From Puniceibacterium sediminis (GTDB taxonomy: Bacteria > Pseudomonadota > Alphaproteobacteria > Rhodobacterales > Rhodobacteraceae): DNA of 64,000 nt. The DNA lies in contig NZ_FZNN01000007.1 of the NCBI RefSeq assembly GCF_900188035.1, positions 1-64,000 of the forward strand. Direction: 5' to 3'. The translations under genes and the position numbers were made by a program. Position 1 is the stretch's first letter. Every line of letters starts with the position of its first letter. Below the pieces are notes generated by a model. That model was not told the DNA's origin. It worked only from the letters and a program-made list of their open reading frames with translations, and searched no databases. This document shows positions 55,580 through 64,000 of this stretch, in pieces.

Positions 55580-58500
55580 TCAAGCCGTTACGGCAGAATC
55601 ACCTGCGGTCAGGGGATGCGCAATCTTGTTCAGCATCTCCTTCGGACAGATCTGCAGGAATTTCGGCAGCTCCTCAGACCAGTGCTGGAGGATATCCAGC
55701 GCCTTGCGGCTGCCCGTCTCCTTGGCGTGACGCTCGATAAGCGCGCGCAACTCGTCCTGCCAAGGCTGCACCGTCACCGGGCAGGTCACGATGCTTTCCA
55801 TGTTCATCAGCACTGTTGCAATCCCCTCGGGATCATAGAGATAGGCCATCCCCCCGGTCATGCCGGCACCAAAGTTCGCCCCGACCGATCCCAGGATCAC
55901 CGCGATACCGCCGGTCATATACTCACAACCGTTGGAACCGCAGCCTTCGACAACAACCGAAGCACCGGAGTTGCGCACGGCAAAGCGTTCGCCTGCACGG
56001 CCGGCGGCAAAGAGATACCCTTCGGTGGCACCATAAAGCACCGTGTTGCCGATGATCGTATTTTCCGACGCTACCAGCGGGGAATGCATTGGCGGCCGCA
56101 CCACGATGATGCCCCCCGACAGACCCTTGCCGACATAGTCGTTGGCATCACCCGACACTTCCAGCTTTAGCCCCGGTGCTGCAAATGCGCCGAGCGACTG
56201 CCCGGCAGAGCCAGTCAATTTCACCGTCAGGTGATCCGGCTGGAGGCTGTTACGCATGCCGAACTTGCGCACGATGTGCGACGACGTGCGCGTACCCACG
56301 GTGCGGTGCGTGTTCTGCACGGCATAGGACAGCTGCATCTTTTCGCCATCCTCCAGGAATCGTGCAGCATCGCGCACGATTTCGGCGTCCAGCGTATCCG
56401 GCACTGCGTTGCGCGGACGGTCACGGTTATAGACGATGTCGTCAGACCCATCGACGCGGATCAGCAGCGGGTTGAGGTCGAGGTCATCAAGGTGATCCGA
56501 CCCACGGCTGACCTGCCGCAGAAGATCCGCCCGCCCGATCACGTCCTCGAGGCTGCGTGCACCGATCGACGCCAGAATTTCGCGCACTTCGGTGGCGTAG
56601 AAGGTGATGAGGTTCACCACCTTGTCCGCCGTGCCGGTGAACTTTTTACGCAGTTCTTCGTCTTGGGTGCACACACCCACCGGGCAGGTGTTGGACTGAC
56701 ACTGACGCACCATGATACAGCCCATCGCGATCAGCGCCGCGGTGCCGATGCCGTATTCCTCGGCCCCCAGCATTGCCGCCATCACGATATCGCGCCCTGT
56801 GCGCAGCCCGCCGTCGGTGCGCAGTGTCACCCGTTCGCGCAGGTTGTTCATCGACAGAACCTGATGCGCCTCGGTCAGGCCCATTTCCCACGGCAACCCG
56901 GCATATTTGATCGAGGTCGCAGGCGACGCCCCCGTCCCGCCATTGTGCCCCGAAATCAGGATGACATCGGCCTTGGCCTTGGCGACACCGGCGGCAATCG
57001 TGCCGACGCCGCTTGAAGCCACCAGTTTGACCGTCACCTTGCAGCGTGGGTTGATCTGCTTGAGGTCATAGATCAGCTGGGCAAGATCCTCGATCGAATA
57101 GATGTCGTGGTGCGGCGGTGGACTGATCAGCGTCACGCCTTCGGTCGAATGACGCAGACGCGCAATCAGCTTGGTCACTTTCATGCCGGGCAACTGGCCG
57201 CCCTCGCCGGGCTTGGCACCCTGCGCGACCTTGATTTCAAGCTCTTCACACTGGTTCAGGTATTCAGCGGTCACGCCGAAACGGCCGGACGCCACCTGCT
57301 TGATCTTGGCCGATGGATTGTCGCCGTTGGATTCCGGCACGAAGTGTGCCGGGTCTTCACCGCCCTCACCCGAGTCGGACTTCGCCCCGATGCGGTTCAT
57401 CGCAACGTTCAGTGTCTTGTGCGCCTCTGGTCCCAAGGCGCCCAGCGACATGCCCGGCGTCACGAAACGCTTGCGGATGCTTGTAATCGATTCCACCTGC
57501 TCCAGCGGGATCGCCGGGCCGATAGGCTTCATCGCCAGCAGATCGCGAAGATGGATGGGCGGATTGGCCTGCATTGCCTTCGAATAGGTCTTCCAGAGTT
57601 CATAGCTGGCCTTGTCGCAGGCTGCCTGTAGCAGATGCATGTTCTGGGCACCCCAGGCATGCGTCTCGCCGGACTTGCGCGATTTGTAGAACCCGCCAAT
57701 GGGCAATACGTCCTGCCCGCCAAGAAAGCCCAAGCGGTGGATTTCCTCAGCCTTGGTCTGGATGCCGCTCACGCCGATACCGCTGATGCGGCTGATCATG
57801 CCGGGGAAGAATTCGGCACACATGGCGCGGGACAGGCCGACCGCCTCGAAGTTGAGGCCGCCGCGATAGGATGAGATCACCGAAATACCCATCTTCGACA
57901 TGATCTTGAGCAGGCCCTGATCAATCGCCTCGCGGTATTTGCGCACCGCCTGCGTCAGCGTCATGTCCAGCAGTCCGCGTTCGATTCGGTCGGCCAGGCT
58001 GTCTGCCGCAAGATAGGGGTTCACGACAGTCGCGCCGGCGCCGATCAGCACCGCAAAATAGTGCGGATCGATACATTCGGCCGAGCGGACGTTGATCGAG
58101 CAGAAGGTCCGCAGCCCCTTGCGCGTCAGATGGCTGTGAACCGCCGAAGTGGCCAGGATCATCGGCATCGCGACCTTGTCTTCGCTTGCCAGATGGTCGG
58201 TCAGGGTCAGATGCCCGGCACCCGAACGCACGGCATCCTCGGCTTCGGCGCGGATCCGGTCCAGACTGCGGCGCAGGCCTTCCTTGCTGCCGCCTACGGG
58301 GAAGGTGCAGTCGATTTCGACACTGTCGGCGTTGAAATGCCGCTTGAGGTCGTCGAACTGCGCATTGCCCACAAACGGGCTGTCGAGCACCAGGATCTCG
58401 GTCTGGGCGCTGGATTCATCCAGCACGTTCTTGAGGTTGCCGAACCGTGTTTTCAGCGACATGACCCGGAATTCCCGTAGGCTGTCGATGGGCGGGTTGG

Positions 58501-60115
58501 TCACCTGACTGAAATTCTGGCGGAAATAGTGGCTTAGCGGGCGGTACTTCTTGGACAACACCGCGCTGGGGGTGTCATCGCCCATACTAACGATGGTTTC
58601 CTTGCCATCCTCAGCCATCGGGGCAAGGATCTGCTCCAACTCCTCGATGGTAAACCCGGCTGCAATCTGACGGCGACGCAGTTCAGCGCCCGAGAACATG
58701 GCCTTTTCACTGACCTTTTCCAGCTCTTCGTCCAGCTCGTTGATCTTGCCGACCCACTCGCCGAACGGCTGGCTTGCCGCCAGTTTGTCCTTGATATCCA
58801 CGTCGTGGAACAGCTTGCCTTCTTTCATGTCGACGGCAATCAGCTGTCCCGGGCCAAGCGCGCCTTTTTCGCGGACGGATCCTTCGTCCACCGGTACCAT
58901 CCCGGCCTCAGATCCGGCGATCAGCAGGCCATCACCCGTCACGACATAGCGCATCGGGCGCAGACCATTGCGGTCAAGCCCGCCACAGACCCAGCGGCCA
59001 TCGGTCATCGCCAGGGCGGCGGGGCCGTCCCAGGGTTCCATGACGGAGTTGCAGTAGGAATACATGTCGCGCCAGGCTTCGGGCAGTTCGAGCGCCTGCT
59101 TGGACCAGGATTCCGGTACCAGCATGGTCTTGGCCATCGGCGCATTGCGCCCTGCCCGGACCAGCACTTCGAACACTGCGTCCAGTGCCGCACTGTCGCT
59201 GGCCCCGTTGGCGATGATCGGCTTGATGTCGTCTGCCATCTCTCCGAACGTGGCGGATGCCATACGGATCTCGTGCGACTTCATCCAGTTGACGTTGCCC
59301 TTGAGCGTGTTGATTTCGCCGTTATGGGCCAGCATTCGGAACGGCTGCGCCAGCCACCACTGCGGGAAGGTGTTTGTGGAATAACGCTGGTGGTAGATCG
59401 CAAATGCGCTCTCGAACCGCTCGTCCATCAGGTCGGGATAGAATTCGGCCACATCCTGCGCCAGCATCATCCCCTTGTAGATGATCGACCGGCAGGACAG
59501 AGACGCGATGTAAAGTTGACCGACTCCCTGCGCAGCAGCCGCCTTTTCGATGCGGCGGCGGATGACATAAAGCTCCCGCTCAAAGGTCTCTTCATCCACG
59601 CCTTTGGCGTTGGAAATCAGGATCTGCTCGATCTCGGGGCGGGTCGCATTGGCCTTGTCGCCAAGGCATTCGACATTCACCGGCACGTGCCGCCAGCCAT
59701 AGATGTAATGGCCCATCCGCAACACTTCGGATTCGACGATCGTACGGCAGGTTTCCTGCGCGCCGAAGTCGGTACGCGGCAGAAACACCTGACCCACGGC
59801 CATCAATTCGTTCTTGCGCGGTGTGTGCCCGGTGCGGTCAATCTGGTCGTAAAAGAACGAGACAGGGATCTGTACATGGATGCCCGCACCATCACCGGTC
59901 TTGCCGTCCGCATCGACGGCGCCGCGGTGCCAGATCGCCTTAAGCGCGGAAATTCCGGCCTCGACAACCCGGCGACTTGGTTTGCCGTCGATCGACACCA
60001 CAAGACCGACCCCGCAGGACGAATGTTCTTCGTCAGCCGCATAAAGGCCATTTTCGGTCATCCACTTGCGCTTGGCTTCTTCGGCCCGCACCCAATCTGC
60101 ATCATACTTGGTCAT
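55580..60115 (-). CDS. gltB: Glutamate synthase large subunit (NADPH-GOGAT)
   Basis: The 1511-residue enzyme makes two glutamates from glutamine and 2-oxoglutarate, with GltD supplying electrons from NADPH. The N-terminal glutaminase nucleophile is Cys34 (EEHSSCGVGLV), preceded by a 33-residue propeptide that must be cut. The central and FMN domains follow (PPPHHDIYSIEDLAQLIYDLK, GHNGGTGASPATSIKYAG), and the 3Fe-4S site is CIMVRQCQSNTCPVGVC. The C-terminal beta-helix is present. Its ATG overlaps the stop of the GFA gene. Confidence 0.98.
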   Translation of the reverse strand: MTKYDADWVRAEEAKRKWMTENGLYAADEEHSSCGVGLVVSIDGKPSRRVVEAGISALKAIWHRGAVDADGKTGDGAGIHVQIPVSFFYDQIDRTGHTPRKNELMAVGQVFLPRTDFGAQETCRTIVESEVLRMGHYIYGWRHVPVNVECLGDKANATRPEIEQILISNAKGVDEETFERELYVIRRRIEKAAAAQGVGQLYIASLSCRSIIYKGMMLAQDVAEFYPDLMDERFESAFAIYHQRYSTNTFPQWWLAQPFRMLAHNGEINTLKGNVNWMKSHEIRMASATFGEMADDIKPIIANGASDSAALDAVFEVLVRAGRNAPMAKTMLVPESWSKQALELPEAWRDMYSYCNSVMEPWDGPAALAMTDGRWVCGGLDRNGLRPMRYVVTGDGLLIAGSEAGMVPVDEGSVREKGALGPGQLIAVDMKEGKLFHDVDIKDKLAASQPFGEWVGKINELDEELEKVSEKAMFSGAELRRRQIAAGFTIEELEQILAPMAEDGKETIVSMGDDTPSAVLSKKYRPLSHYFRQNFSQVTNPPIDSLREFRVMSLKTRFGNLKNVLDESSAQTEILVLDSPFVGNAQFDDLKRHFNADSVEIDCTFPVGGSKEGLRRSLDRIRAEAEDAVRSGAGHLTLTDHLASEDKVAMPMILATSAVHSHLTRKGLRTFCSINVRSAECIDPHYFAVLIGAGATVVNPYLAADSLADRIERGLLDMTLTQAVRKYREAIDQGLLKIMSKMGISVISSYRGGLNFEAVGLSRAMCAEFFPGMISRISGIGVSGIQTKAEEIHRLGFLGGQDVLPIGGFYKSRKSGETHAWGAQNMHLLQAACDKASYELWKTYSKAMQANPPIHLRDLLAMKPIGPAIPLEQVESITSIRKRFVTPGMSLGALGPEAHKTLNVAMNRIGAKSDSGEGGEDPAHFVPESNGDNPSAKIKQVASGRFGVTAEYLNQCEELEIKVAQGAKPGEGGQLPGMKVTKLIARLRHSTEGVTLISPPPHHDIYSIEDLAQLIYDLKQINPRCKVTVKLVASSGVGTIAAGVAKAKADVILISGHNGGTGASPATSIKYAGLPWEMGLTEAHQVLSMNNLRERVTLRTDGGLRTGRDIVMAAMLGAEEYGIGTAALIAMGCIMVRQCQSNTCPVGVCTQDEELRKKFTGTADKVVNLITFYATEVREILASIGARSLEDVIGRADLLRQVSRGSDHLDDLDLNPLLIRVDGSDDIVYNRDRPRNAVPDTLDAEIVRDAARFLEDGEKMQLSYAVQNTHRTVGTRTSSHIVRKFGMRNSLQPDHLTVKLTGSAGQSLGAFAAPGLKLEVSGDANDYVGKGLSGGIIVVRPPMHSPLVASENTIIGNTVLYGATEGYLFAAGRAGERFAVRNSGASVVVEGCGSNGCEYMTGGIAVILGSVGANFGAGMTGGMAYLYDPEGIATVLMNMESIVTCPVTVQPWQDELRALIERHAKETGSRKALDILQHWSEELPKFLQICPKEMLNKIAHPLTAGDSAVTA

Positions 60116-60537
60116 GTCTGCGCTCCTTCAAGAAATGCCGCGAAACCAGCTTCGATCTCGGCCTTGGTTTTTCTCTCGTGATCCCCGGCAAAGGCATAGC
60201 CGTCCGGTTTCACGTCAATATAGATTTCCGTCCCGAGGGTCAGGCCCCCCGCATCCTCGACCAGACCGGCCGAGATGCTGTAATAATCGTGCTCCGGCAG
60301 CGTCAGGTGATACCACAACGTCGTACCGCAAGTATCGCACCAGGCGCGCTCGGCCCAGTCGGACGAGGCATAGGTCCTGACCGGCCCTTCATATTGGACC
60401 GACCCCGGCTTTGCGTCGATCTCAAGCAGGGCCGATCCGGTCCAGCGGCGGCACATGCCGCAATGGCAGGCCGACAGTTTGTTTTCCGCCGCCTGAAATT
60501 CCACCGTCACTGCGCCGCACAGACATTGTCCCAGCAT
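60112..60537 (-). CDS. GFA-family (glutathione-dependent aldehyde-activating-like) protein
   Basis: The 141-residue protein has the GFA zinc-binding cysteine array: Cys5 and Cys7 (QCLCGAV), Cys24, Cys26 and Cys29 (ACHCGMC), Cys67 and Cys70 (WCDTCG). GFA names the fold of S-(hydroxymethyl)glutathione synthase, but that activity is disputed and most members are uncharacterised. It lies between gltD and gltB and overlaps gltB by four bases, so it is translated with the operon. A remnant of a second copy lies just upstream. Confidence 0.92.
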   Translation of the reverse strand: MLGQCLCGAVTVEFQAAENKLSACHCGMCRRWTGSALLEIDAKPGSVQYEGPVRTYASSDWAERAWCDTCGTTLWYHLTLPEHDYYSISAGLVEDAGGLTLGTEIYIDVKPDGYAFAGDHERKTKAEIEAGFAAFLEGAQT

Positions 60538-60539
60538 GC

Positions 60540-60668
60540 TTACCCCTCCGTTATTCCCAGACGCGCAAGTGTCTCAGCCTCGCTCAACCGTTCACGGTCA
60601 CTCGCCAGCGCATAGGAGCCCGGCTTGCAGCCTATGAAAATCTCACGTGCGATCACCAGTCCCCTGGA
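60540..60668 (-). pseudogene. Remnant of a second GFA gene (C-terminal end only)
   Basis: In the 167-base gap between gltD and the GFA gene, one minus frame reads REIFIGCKPGSYALASDRER and on to a TAA at 60542-60540, two bases before the GFA start. This aligns with the C-terminal part of the neighbouring GFA (TEIYIDVKPDGYAFAGDHER), with 14 of 28 positions alike by eye. The N-terminal two thirds, with all the cysteines, are gone, and an in-frame stop lies just upstream. A GTG at 60656-60654 has AGGGGA before it, so a 38-residue peptide could still be made. Confidence 0.72.
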
Positions 60669-60704
60669 TCAGCTCAGAAATCCTGATCCGGAGGGGGCAA
60701 TCCA

Positions 60705-62138
60705 TTACTCTGCGGCGACCACACCAGCGGCGTTCAACTGCTGCAGGATCGCTTCGGCACAGTCGCGCCCGTCGCGGATGGCCCAGACGACAAGCGATGC
60801 ACCGCGCACAATGTCGCCCACCGCATAGACGCCCGGCATATCCGTAGCGCCCGTGGTGAATTCGGCCTTGACCGTACCCCAGCGTGTTACGGCCAGTTCG
60901 GGCTGGTCCCAAAGCTTGGGCAGATCCTCAGGCTCGAACCCGAGCGCCTTGATGACGATGTCAGCATCTTCGACATAATCCGAACCCTCAATCACCTCAG
61001 GGCTTTGACGGCCCGTGGCATCTGGCAAACCCAGCCGCATCCGTTCGACGATCACGCCGGTGACGGTATCGCCTTTGAAGGCCTTGGGCGCGGTCAGCCA
61101 GTCAAAGACAACGCCTTCTTCCTCGGCATTCTGCACTTCGCGCTGGCTGCCCGGCATGTTGGCGCGGTCGCGGCGGTACAGACATTTGACGCTTGTAGCG
61201 CCCTGCCGGATCGCCGTACGCACGCAGTCCATTGCCGTATCACCGCCGCCGATCACGACGATTTTCTTGCCCTCGGCATTCAGATCGCCGTTGTCGAATT
61301 CCGGCACCGCGTCGCCAAAGCTTTTGCGGTTGCTGGCGGTTAGATAATCGATCGCCCGAACGATGCCTTTGGCACCAGAACCCGGCCCTTGCAGATCGCG
61401 GGTCTTGTACACACCCGTCGCGATGATGACCGCGTCATGGGCATCGCGAATTTCCTGGAACGAGATATCCTCGCCCACAGTACAGTTCAGCCGGAAGGTC
61501 ACGCCTCCAGCCGCCAGCTGCTCATTGCGGCGCATGACGATGGGCTTTTCCAACTTGAAGCCGGGAATCCCGTAGGTCAGCAGCCCGCCGGCGCGGTCGT
61601 AGCGGTCATAGATCGTGACCTGAATGCCCTGTCGGCGCAGCACATCAGCGGCGGCAAGGCCCCCGGGGCCGGCACCGATGATGCCGACGCTTTCCGTGCG
61701 CTCGACCCGCGGCTTGATCACTTCGACCCAGCCCTCGTCCCAGGCGGTGTCAGTGATGAACTTCTCGACCGATCCGATGGTGACGGTGCCGTGCCCCGAC
61801 ATCTCGATCACGCAGTTGCCTTCGCACAGGCGGTCCTGTGGGCAAATGCGTCCGCAGATTTCCGGGAAGGTATTGGTGGCCTGACTGACCTCATAGGCCT
61901 CTTTCAGCCGCCCTTCGGCGGTCAGGCGCAGCCAGTCGGGGATGTTATTGTGCAGCGGGCAATGTGACTGGCAATAAGGCACACCGCACTGGGAACAGCG
62001 CGAAGCCTGCTCCTGCGCCTTTGCCTTGGCGTATTCCGCATAAATCTCTTGAAAGTCCTTGTTGCGCAGGCTTGCATCCCGCTTGGCGGGCATGGCCCGT
62101 TCGACTTCTACGAACTTCAACATTGGCTGCTTCGCCAT
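60705..62138 (-). CDS. gltD: Glutamate synthase small subunit
   Basis: The 477-residue flavoprotein takes electrons from NADPH for GltB. Two 4Fe-4S cysteine groups lie near the N-terminus (SRCSQCGVPYCQSHCP, then CGRICPQDRLCEGNC). FAD (GIIGAGPGGLAAADVLRRQG) and NADPH (VVIGGGDTAMDC) sites follow. I chose the ATG at 62136-62138, with GGGAG upstream, over a longer frame. It is the first gene of gltD-GFA-gltB. Confidence 0.97.
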   Translation of the reverse strand: MAKQPMLKFVEVERAMPAKRDASLRNKDFQEIYAEYAKAKAQEQASRCSQCGVPYCQSHCPLHNNIPDWLRLTAEGRLKEAYEVSQATNTFPEICGRICPQDRLCEGNCVIEMSGHGTVTIGSVEKFITDTAWDEGWVEVIKPRVERTESVGIIGAGPGGLAAADVLRRQGIQVTIYDRYDRAGGLLTYGIPGFKLEKPIVMRRNEQLAAGGVTFRLNCTVGEDISFQEIRDAHDAVIIATGVYKTRDLQGPGSGAKGIVRAIDYLTASNRKSFGDAVPEFDNGDLNAEGKKIVVIGGGDTAMDCVRTAIRQGATSVKCLYRRDRANMPGSQREVQNAEEEGVVFDWLTAPKAFKGDTVTGVIVERMRLGLPDATGRQSPEVIEGSDYVEDADIVIKALGFEPEDLPKLWDQPELAVTRWGTVKAEFTTGATDMPGVYAVGDIVRGASLVVWAIRDGRDCAEAILQQLNAAGVVAAE

Positions 62139-62217
62139 AAACCGCTCCCATTCCGTCTGGAATTTCTCTTTACTCAACAGAAAAACGAAAGAAAAGTCAT
62201 AAGTGCTGACCCATATG

Positions 62218-62232
62218 TCGAATAATTTTCGA
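62218..62232. promoter_or_regulatory. Short inverted repeat upstream of gltD
   Basis: TCGAA-TAATT-TTCGA has 5-base arms around a 5-base spacer and lies 80 bases before the gltD ATG in an AT-rich promoter region shared with uppP. It could be an operator. I do not recognise the motif. Confidence 0.3.
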
Positions 62233-62353
62233 AAACCCAAGCCTCAGTAAGCGACCACTTGGAAAATTAGGTATACATGCGGACCTATATTCGACCTTTC
62301 CTCTTTATTCTATGGGCTTATACGAAGACACATCTTCACACACGAGGGCACCC

Positions 62354-63157
62354 ATGCCACTGACCCATCTGATCATTCTTGCCTTGATTCAGGGCATTAC
62401 CGAATTCTTGCCGATTTCGTCCTCGGGACACCTGATTCTATTGCCAAAACTCGCAGGCATTCCGGACCAGGGTCAGGTGATCGATGTCGCCGTTCACATC
62501 GGGACGCTGCTGGCGGTCATCATCTTTTTCTGGTCCGATGTGCGCATCGCCGCCGCGGGCACCCTGCGCCTGCTGCGTGGCAAGGTCGACACCCCGGGTG
62601 CCTTCCTTGCACTTTGCCTCGCGATTGCCACGGTGCCGGTGGTGCTGGCCGGTCTGGCGCTCAACCTCAGCGGCCTGAACGACATGCTGCGCTCGGTCGC
62701 TGTGATCGGCTGGACCATGCTGATTTTCGGCATCGTCCTTTACTGGACCGACCAGCGCGGGGCCGGAGTGAAGCAGGACACCGACTGGACCCTGCGCGAC
62801 GCCTTCAAGATGGGTCTTTGGCAGGTCATCGCGCTCATCCCCGGCACATCGCGTTCGGGCATCACAATCACCGCTGCGCGCCAGATGGGCTATGCCCGTC
62901 CCGATGCGGCAAAGCTGTCGATGCTGATGTCGATTCCGACTATCGCCGCCTCCGGCCTGCTGCTTGGCATCGAGGTGGTGCACGACGCCGACATGTCCAC
63001 AGCGCGCGATGGCGGAATTGCGGCGGTTCTGGCGTTTTTCTCGGCGCTGGTAGCGCTCACGCTGATGATGCGTTTGCTGCGTTCCGTCAGCTTTACCCCC
63101 TACGTGATCTATCGGGTTATCCTGGGGATCGCGCTGCTAGTCTACGCGTATAGCTAA
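62354..63157 (+). CDS. uppP: Undecaprenyl-diphosphatase UppP (BacA)
   Basis: The 267-residue membrane phosphatase recycles undecaprenyl diphosphate for cell-wall synthesis and gives bacitracin tolerance. The motifs are QGITEFLPISSSGHLIL (catalytic Glu pair and Ser) and PGTSRSGITIT (phosphate-binding Arg). About eight hydrophobic helices are visible. I chose the ATG at 62354. A longer frame begins at 62312 without a ribosome site. It is divergent from gltD with 215 bases between. Confidence 0.96.
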   Translation: MPLTHLIILALIQGITEFLPISSSGHLILLPKLAGIPDQGQVIDVAVHIGTLLAVIIFFWSDVRIAAAGTLRLLRGKVDTPGAFLALCLAIATVPVVLAGLALNLSGLNDMLRSVAVIGWTMLIFGIVLYWTDQRGAGVKQDTDWTLRDAFKMGLWQVIALIPGTSRSGITITAARQMGYARPDAAKLSMLMSIPTIAASGLLLGIEVVHDADMSTARDGGIAAVLAFFSALVALTLMMRLLRSVSFTPYVIYRVILGIALLVYAYS

Positions 63158-63184
63158 GGCCATACAAAGGGCAGTGCCACCCTT

Positions 63185-63211
63185 AGCGGGCAGGCGCTGC
63201 CCGGCGCTTTT
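63185..63211 (+). terminator. Terminator after uppP
   Basis: GGGCAG (63188-63193) pairs with CTGCCC (63197-63202), with outer AGC/GCT bases and four T residues following. It lies 28 bases beyond the uppP stop. Confidence 0.55.
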
Positions 63212-63246
63212 GTGCGGACGTACCGCGTGGATCACATGCCGAAAAT

Positions 63247-63717
63247 CTAGACCCGATGATACGGACTGCCCGCCAGAATCGATGCCGCGCGGTAGAGTTG
63301 TTCGGCCAACATCACCCGTACGAGCATATGCGGCCATACCATTTTTCCGAAAGAAAGCGTGCTCTGCGCCTGCTCGCGCAGCGACGGGTCGATACCATCC
63401 GCGCCGCCGATCACAAATGCCAGATCACTGGTTCCGCTGTCACGCCATCCCGCCACCCGGTCCGCGAACTCGGGCGAGGACATTACCGGCCCGCGTTCGT
63501 CTAGTGCACAGATGAGGGCCCCGGTCGGGATCACCTTTTGCAGCAATGCCGCCTCGGCGGCCATGCCGCCACCCTTACGGTCCTCGACCTCATGCACCGT
63601 CACGGGGCCAAGACTGAGCGACCGCCCGCCGCGGTCGAACCGCCGCAGGTAGTCGTCAAGAAGCTCGCGCTCGGGACCGGTTCGCAACCGGCCCACCACG
63701 CACAGATGTACCCGCAT
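63247..63717 (-). CDS. rlmH: 23S rRNA m3-pseudouridine1915 methyltransferase RlmH
   Basis: The 156-residue SPOUT methyltransferase modifies pseudouridine 1915 in helix 69 of 23S rRNA. The knot region shows CALDERGPVMSS, FVIGGADGIDPSLR and MLVRVMLAEQLYRA. The C-terminal YHRV end is typical. The ATG at 63715-63717 directly follows the rsfS stop, so the two ribosome-related genes form an operon. Confidence 0.96.
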   Translation of the reverse strand: MRVHLCVVGRLRTGPERELLDDYLRRFDRGGRSLSLGPVTVHEVEDRKGGGMAAEAALLQKVIPTGALICALDERGPVMSSPEFADRVAGWRDSGTSDLAFVIGGADGIDPSLREQAQSTLSFGKMVWPHMLVRVMLAEQLYRAASILAGSPYHRV

Positions 63718-64000
63718 CTACTGGGGTTTGGCCTTTGCCAATTCGCCAGCAGGCATCCACATCTTTTCCAGCTGATAGAATTCGCGCACTTCCGGACGGA
63801 AGACATGAACAATCACGTCGCCCGTGTCGATAAGCACCCAGTCGCCGGTTTCCTTGCCCTCGACCTTGGACAGCACGCCGAACTGCTGCTTGAGATCGTC
63901 GACCACCTTTTCGGACAGCGCAGCAACCTGACGGGACGAACGCCCCGAGCAGATCACCATGTAGTCGCCAATGGCAGTCTTGCCGCGCAGATCAATCTGC
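63718..64000 (-). CDS. rsfS: Ribosomal silencing factor RsfS (5' end beyond the window)
   Basis: The part in the window encodes 93 residues of RsfS, which binds L14 and blocks subunit joining when nutrients run out. Visible are GDYMVICSGRSSRQVAALSE near the left and GDWVLIDTGDVIVHVF in the middle, with EVREFYQLEKMW near the end. The frame is open to base 64000, and the residues before GDYMV (QIDLRGKTAI) belong to the family, so about 20 N-terminal residues are missing. The stop is adjacent to the rlmH start. Confidence 0.94.
   Translation of the reverse strand, partial: QIDLRGKTAIGDYMVICSGRSSRQVAALSEKVVDDLKQQFGVLSKVEGKETGDWVLIDTGDVIVHVFRPEVREFYQLEKMWMPAGELAKAKPQ

Noticed and set aside
58805-60181. 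458-residue plus-strand open frame over gltB
   Set aside because: Antisense to the glutaminase domain of gltB, whose catalytic motif is unmistakable.

Overview
The window is a 64-kb piece of an alphaproteobacterial chromosome. Four things point to Rhodobacterales, most likely the Roseobacter group. Gene density is high and GC looks above 60 percent. Genes are often coupled by ATGA or GTGA overlaps. DinB carries a Cys-rich N-terminal extension, and a FAD oxidoreductase/DUF1365/DUF3833 set is present. I cannot name a species. I saw no insertion sequence, prophage, CRISPR array, tRNA or rRNA, so the region reads as core chromosome with a few odd intergenic stretches.

Layout. 1-381: non-coding, AT-rich in part, with one perfect DnaA-box 9-mer. 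382-2520: methionine sulfoxide reductase MsrPQ and a secreted DUF302 protein. 2619-8554: clpB behind a heat-shock-type promoter, pyrF, a small conserved-looking protein, a Nudix hydrolase and DNA polymerase IV. 8613-11421: a lipid-oxidation type cluster (FAD oxidoreductase, DUF1365, DUF3833). 11715-17411: a pyruvate dehydrogenase operon aceE-E2-E3, with CG-centred palindromes upstream. 17721-20731: mutL-rmuC. 20925-24625: a 34-codon ORF, puuD, a LysR regulator, and a persulfide-dioxygenase-like and rhodanese pair behind a SqrR/BigR-type operator. 24866-26574: glnK-amtB. 26827-32225: a class A penicillin-binding protein and a type I secretion ABC/membrane-fusion pair. 32395-37592: RidA, GDPD, a DUF482 protein, PhhB, Prx5, a ferredoxin-reductase-like flavoprotein and RsmD.

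37593-39341: an AT-rich non-coding stretch, a small zinc-ribbon membrane protein, and a Tat-exported metallo-beta-lactamase-fold protein behind a second SqrR/BigR-type operator. 39408-44449: map, sfsA, and a tightly coupled run of a CinA-N-like protein, GNAT, AhpD-like and OmpA-like proteins, then a YigZ-family gene. 44599-48506: a LysR regulator, a DJ-1/PfpI protein and FadH. 48821-55435: a small secreted protein, msrBA, hyuA-queG-gst and mtgA. 55580-62138: gltD, a GFA-family gene with a remnant of a second copy, and gltB. 62354-64000: uppP, rlmH and the 3' part of rsfS.

Themes. Redox and sulfur chemistry recurs: MsrPQ, MsrAB, Prx5, DJ-1, GST, persulfide dioxygenase and rhodanese. Nitrogen assimilation is represented by GlnK-AmtB and GltBD. 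Envelope synthesis is represented by PBP1, MtgA, UppP and an OmpA-domain protein. The most interesting unexplained signals are: two ATTC-N8-GAAT operators that would join two metallo-beta-lactamase-fold genes 15 kb apart into one sulfide/persulfide regulon; paired LacI-like palindromes before the PDH operon; a decayed GFA duplicate inside the glt operon; an exact 11-bp-period repeat; and a small zinc-ribbon membrane protein beside an AT-rich orphan region.
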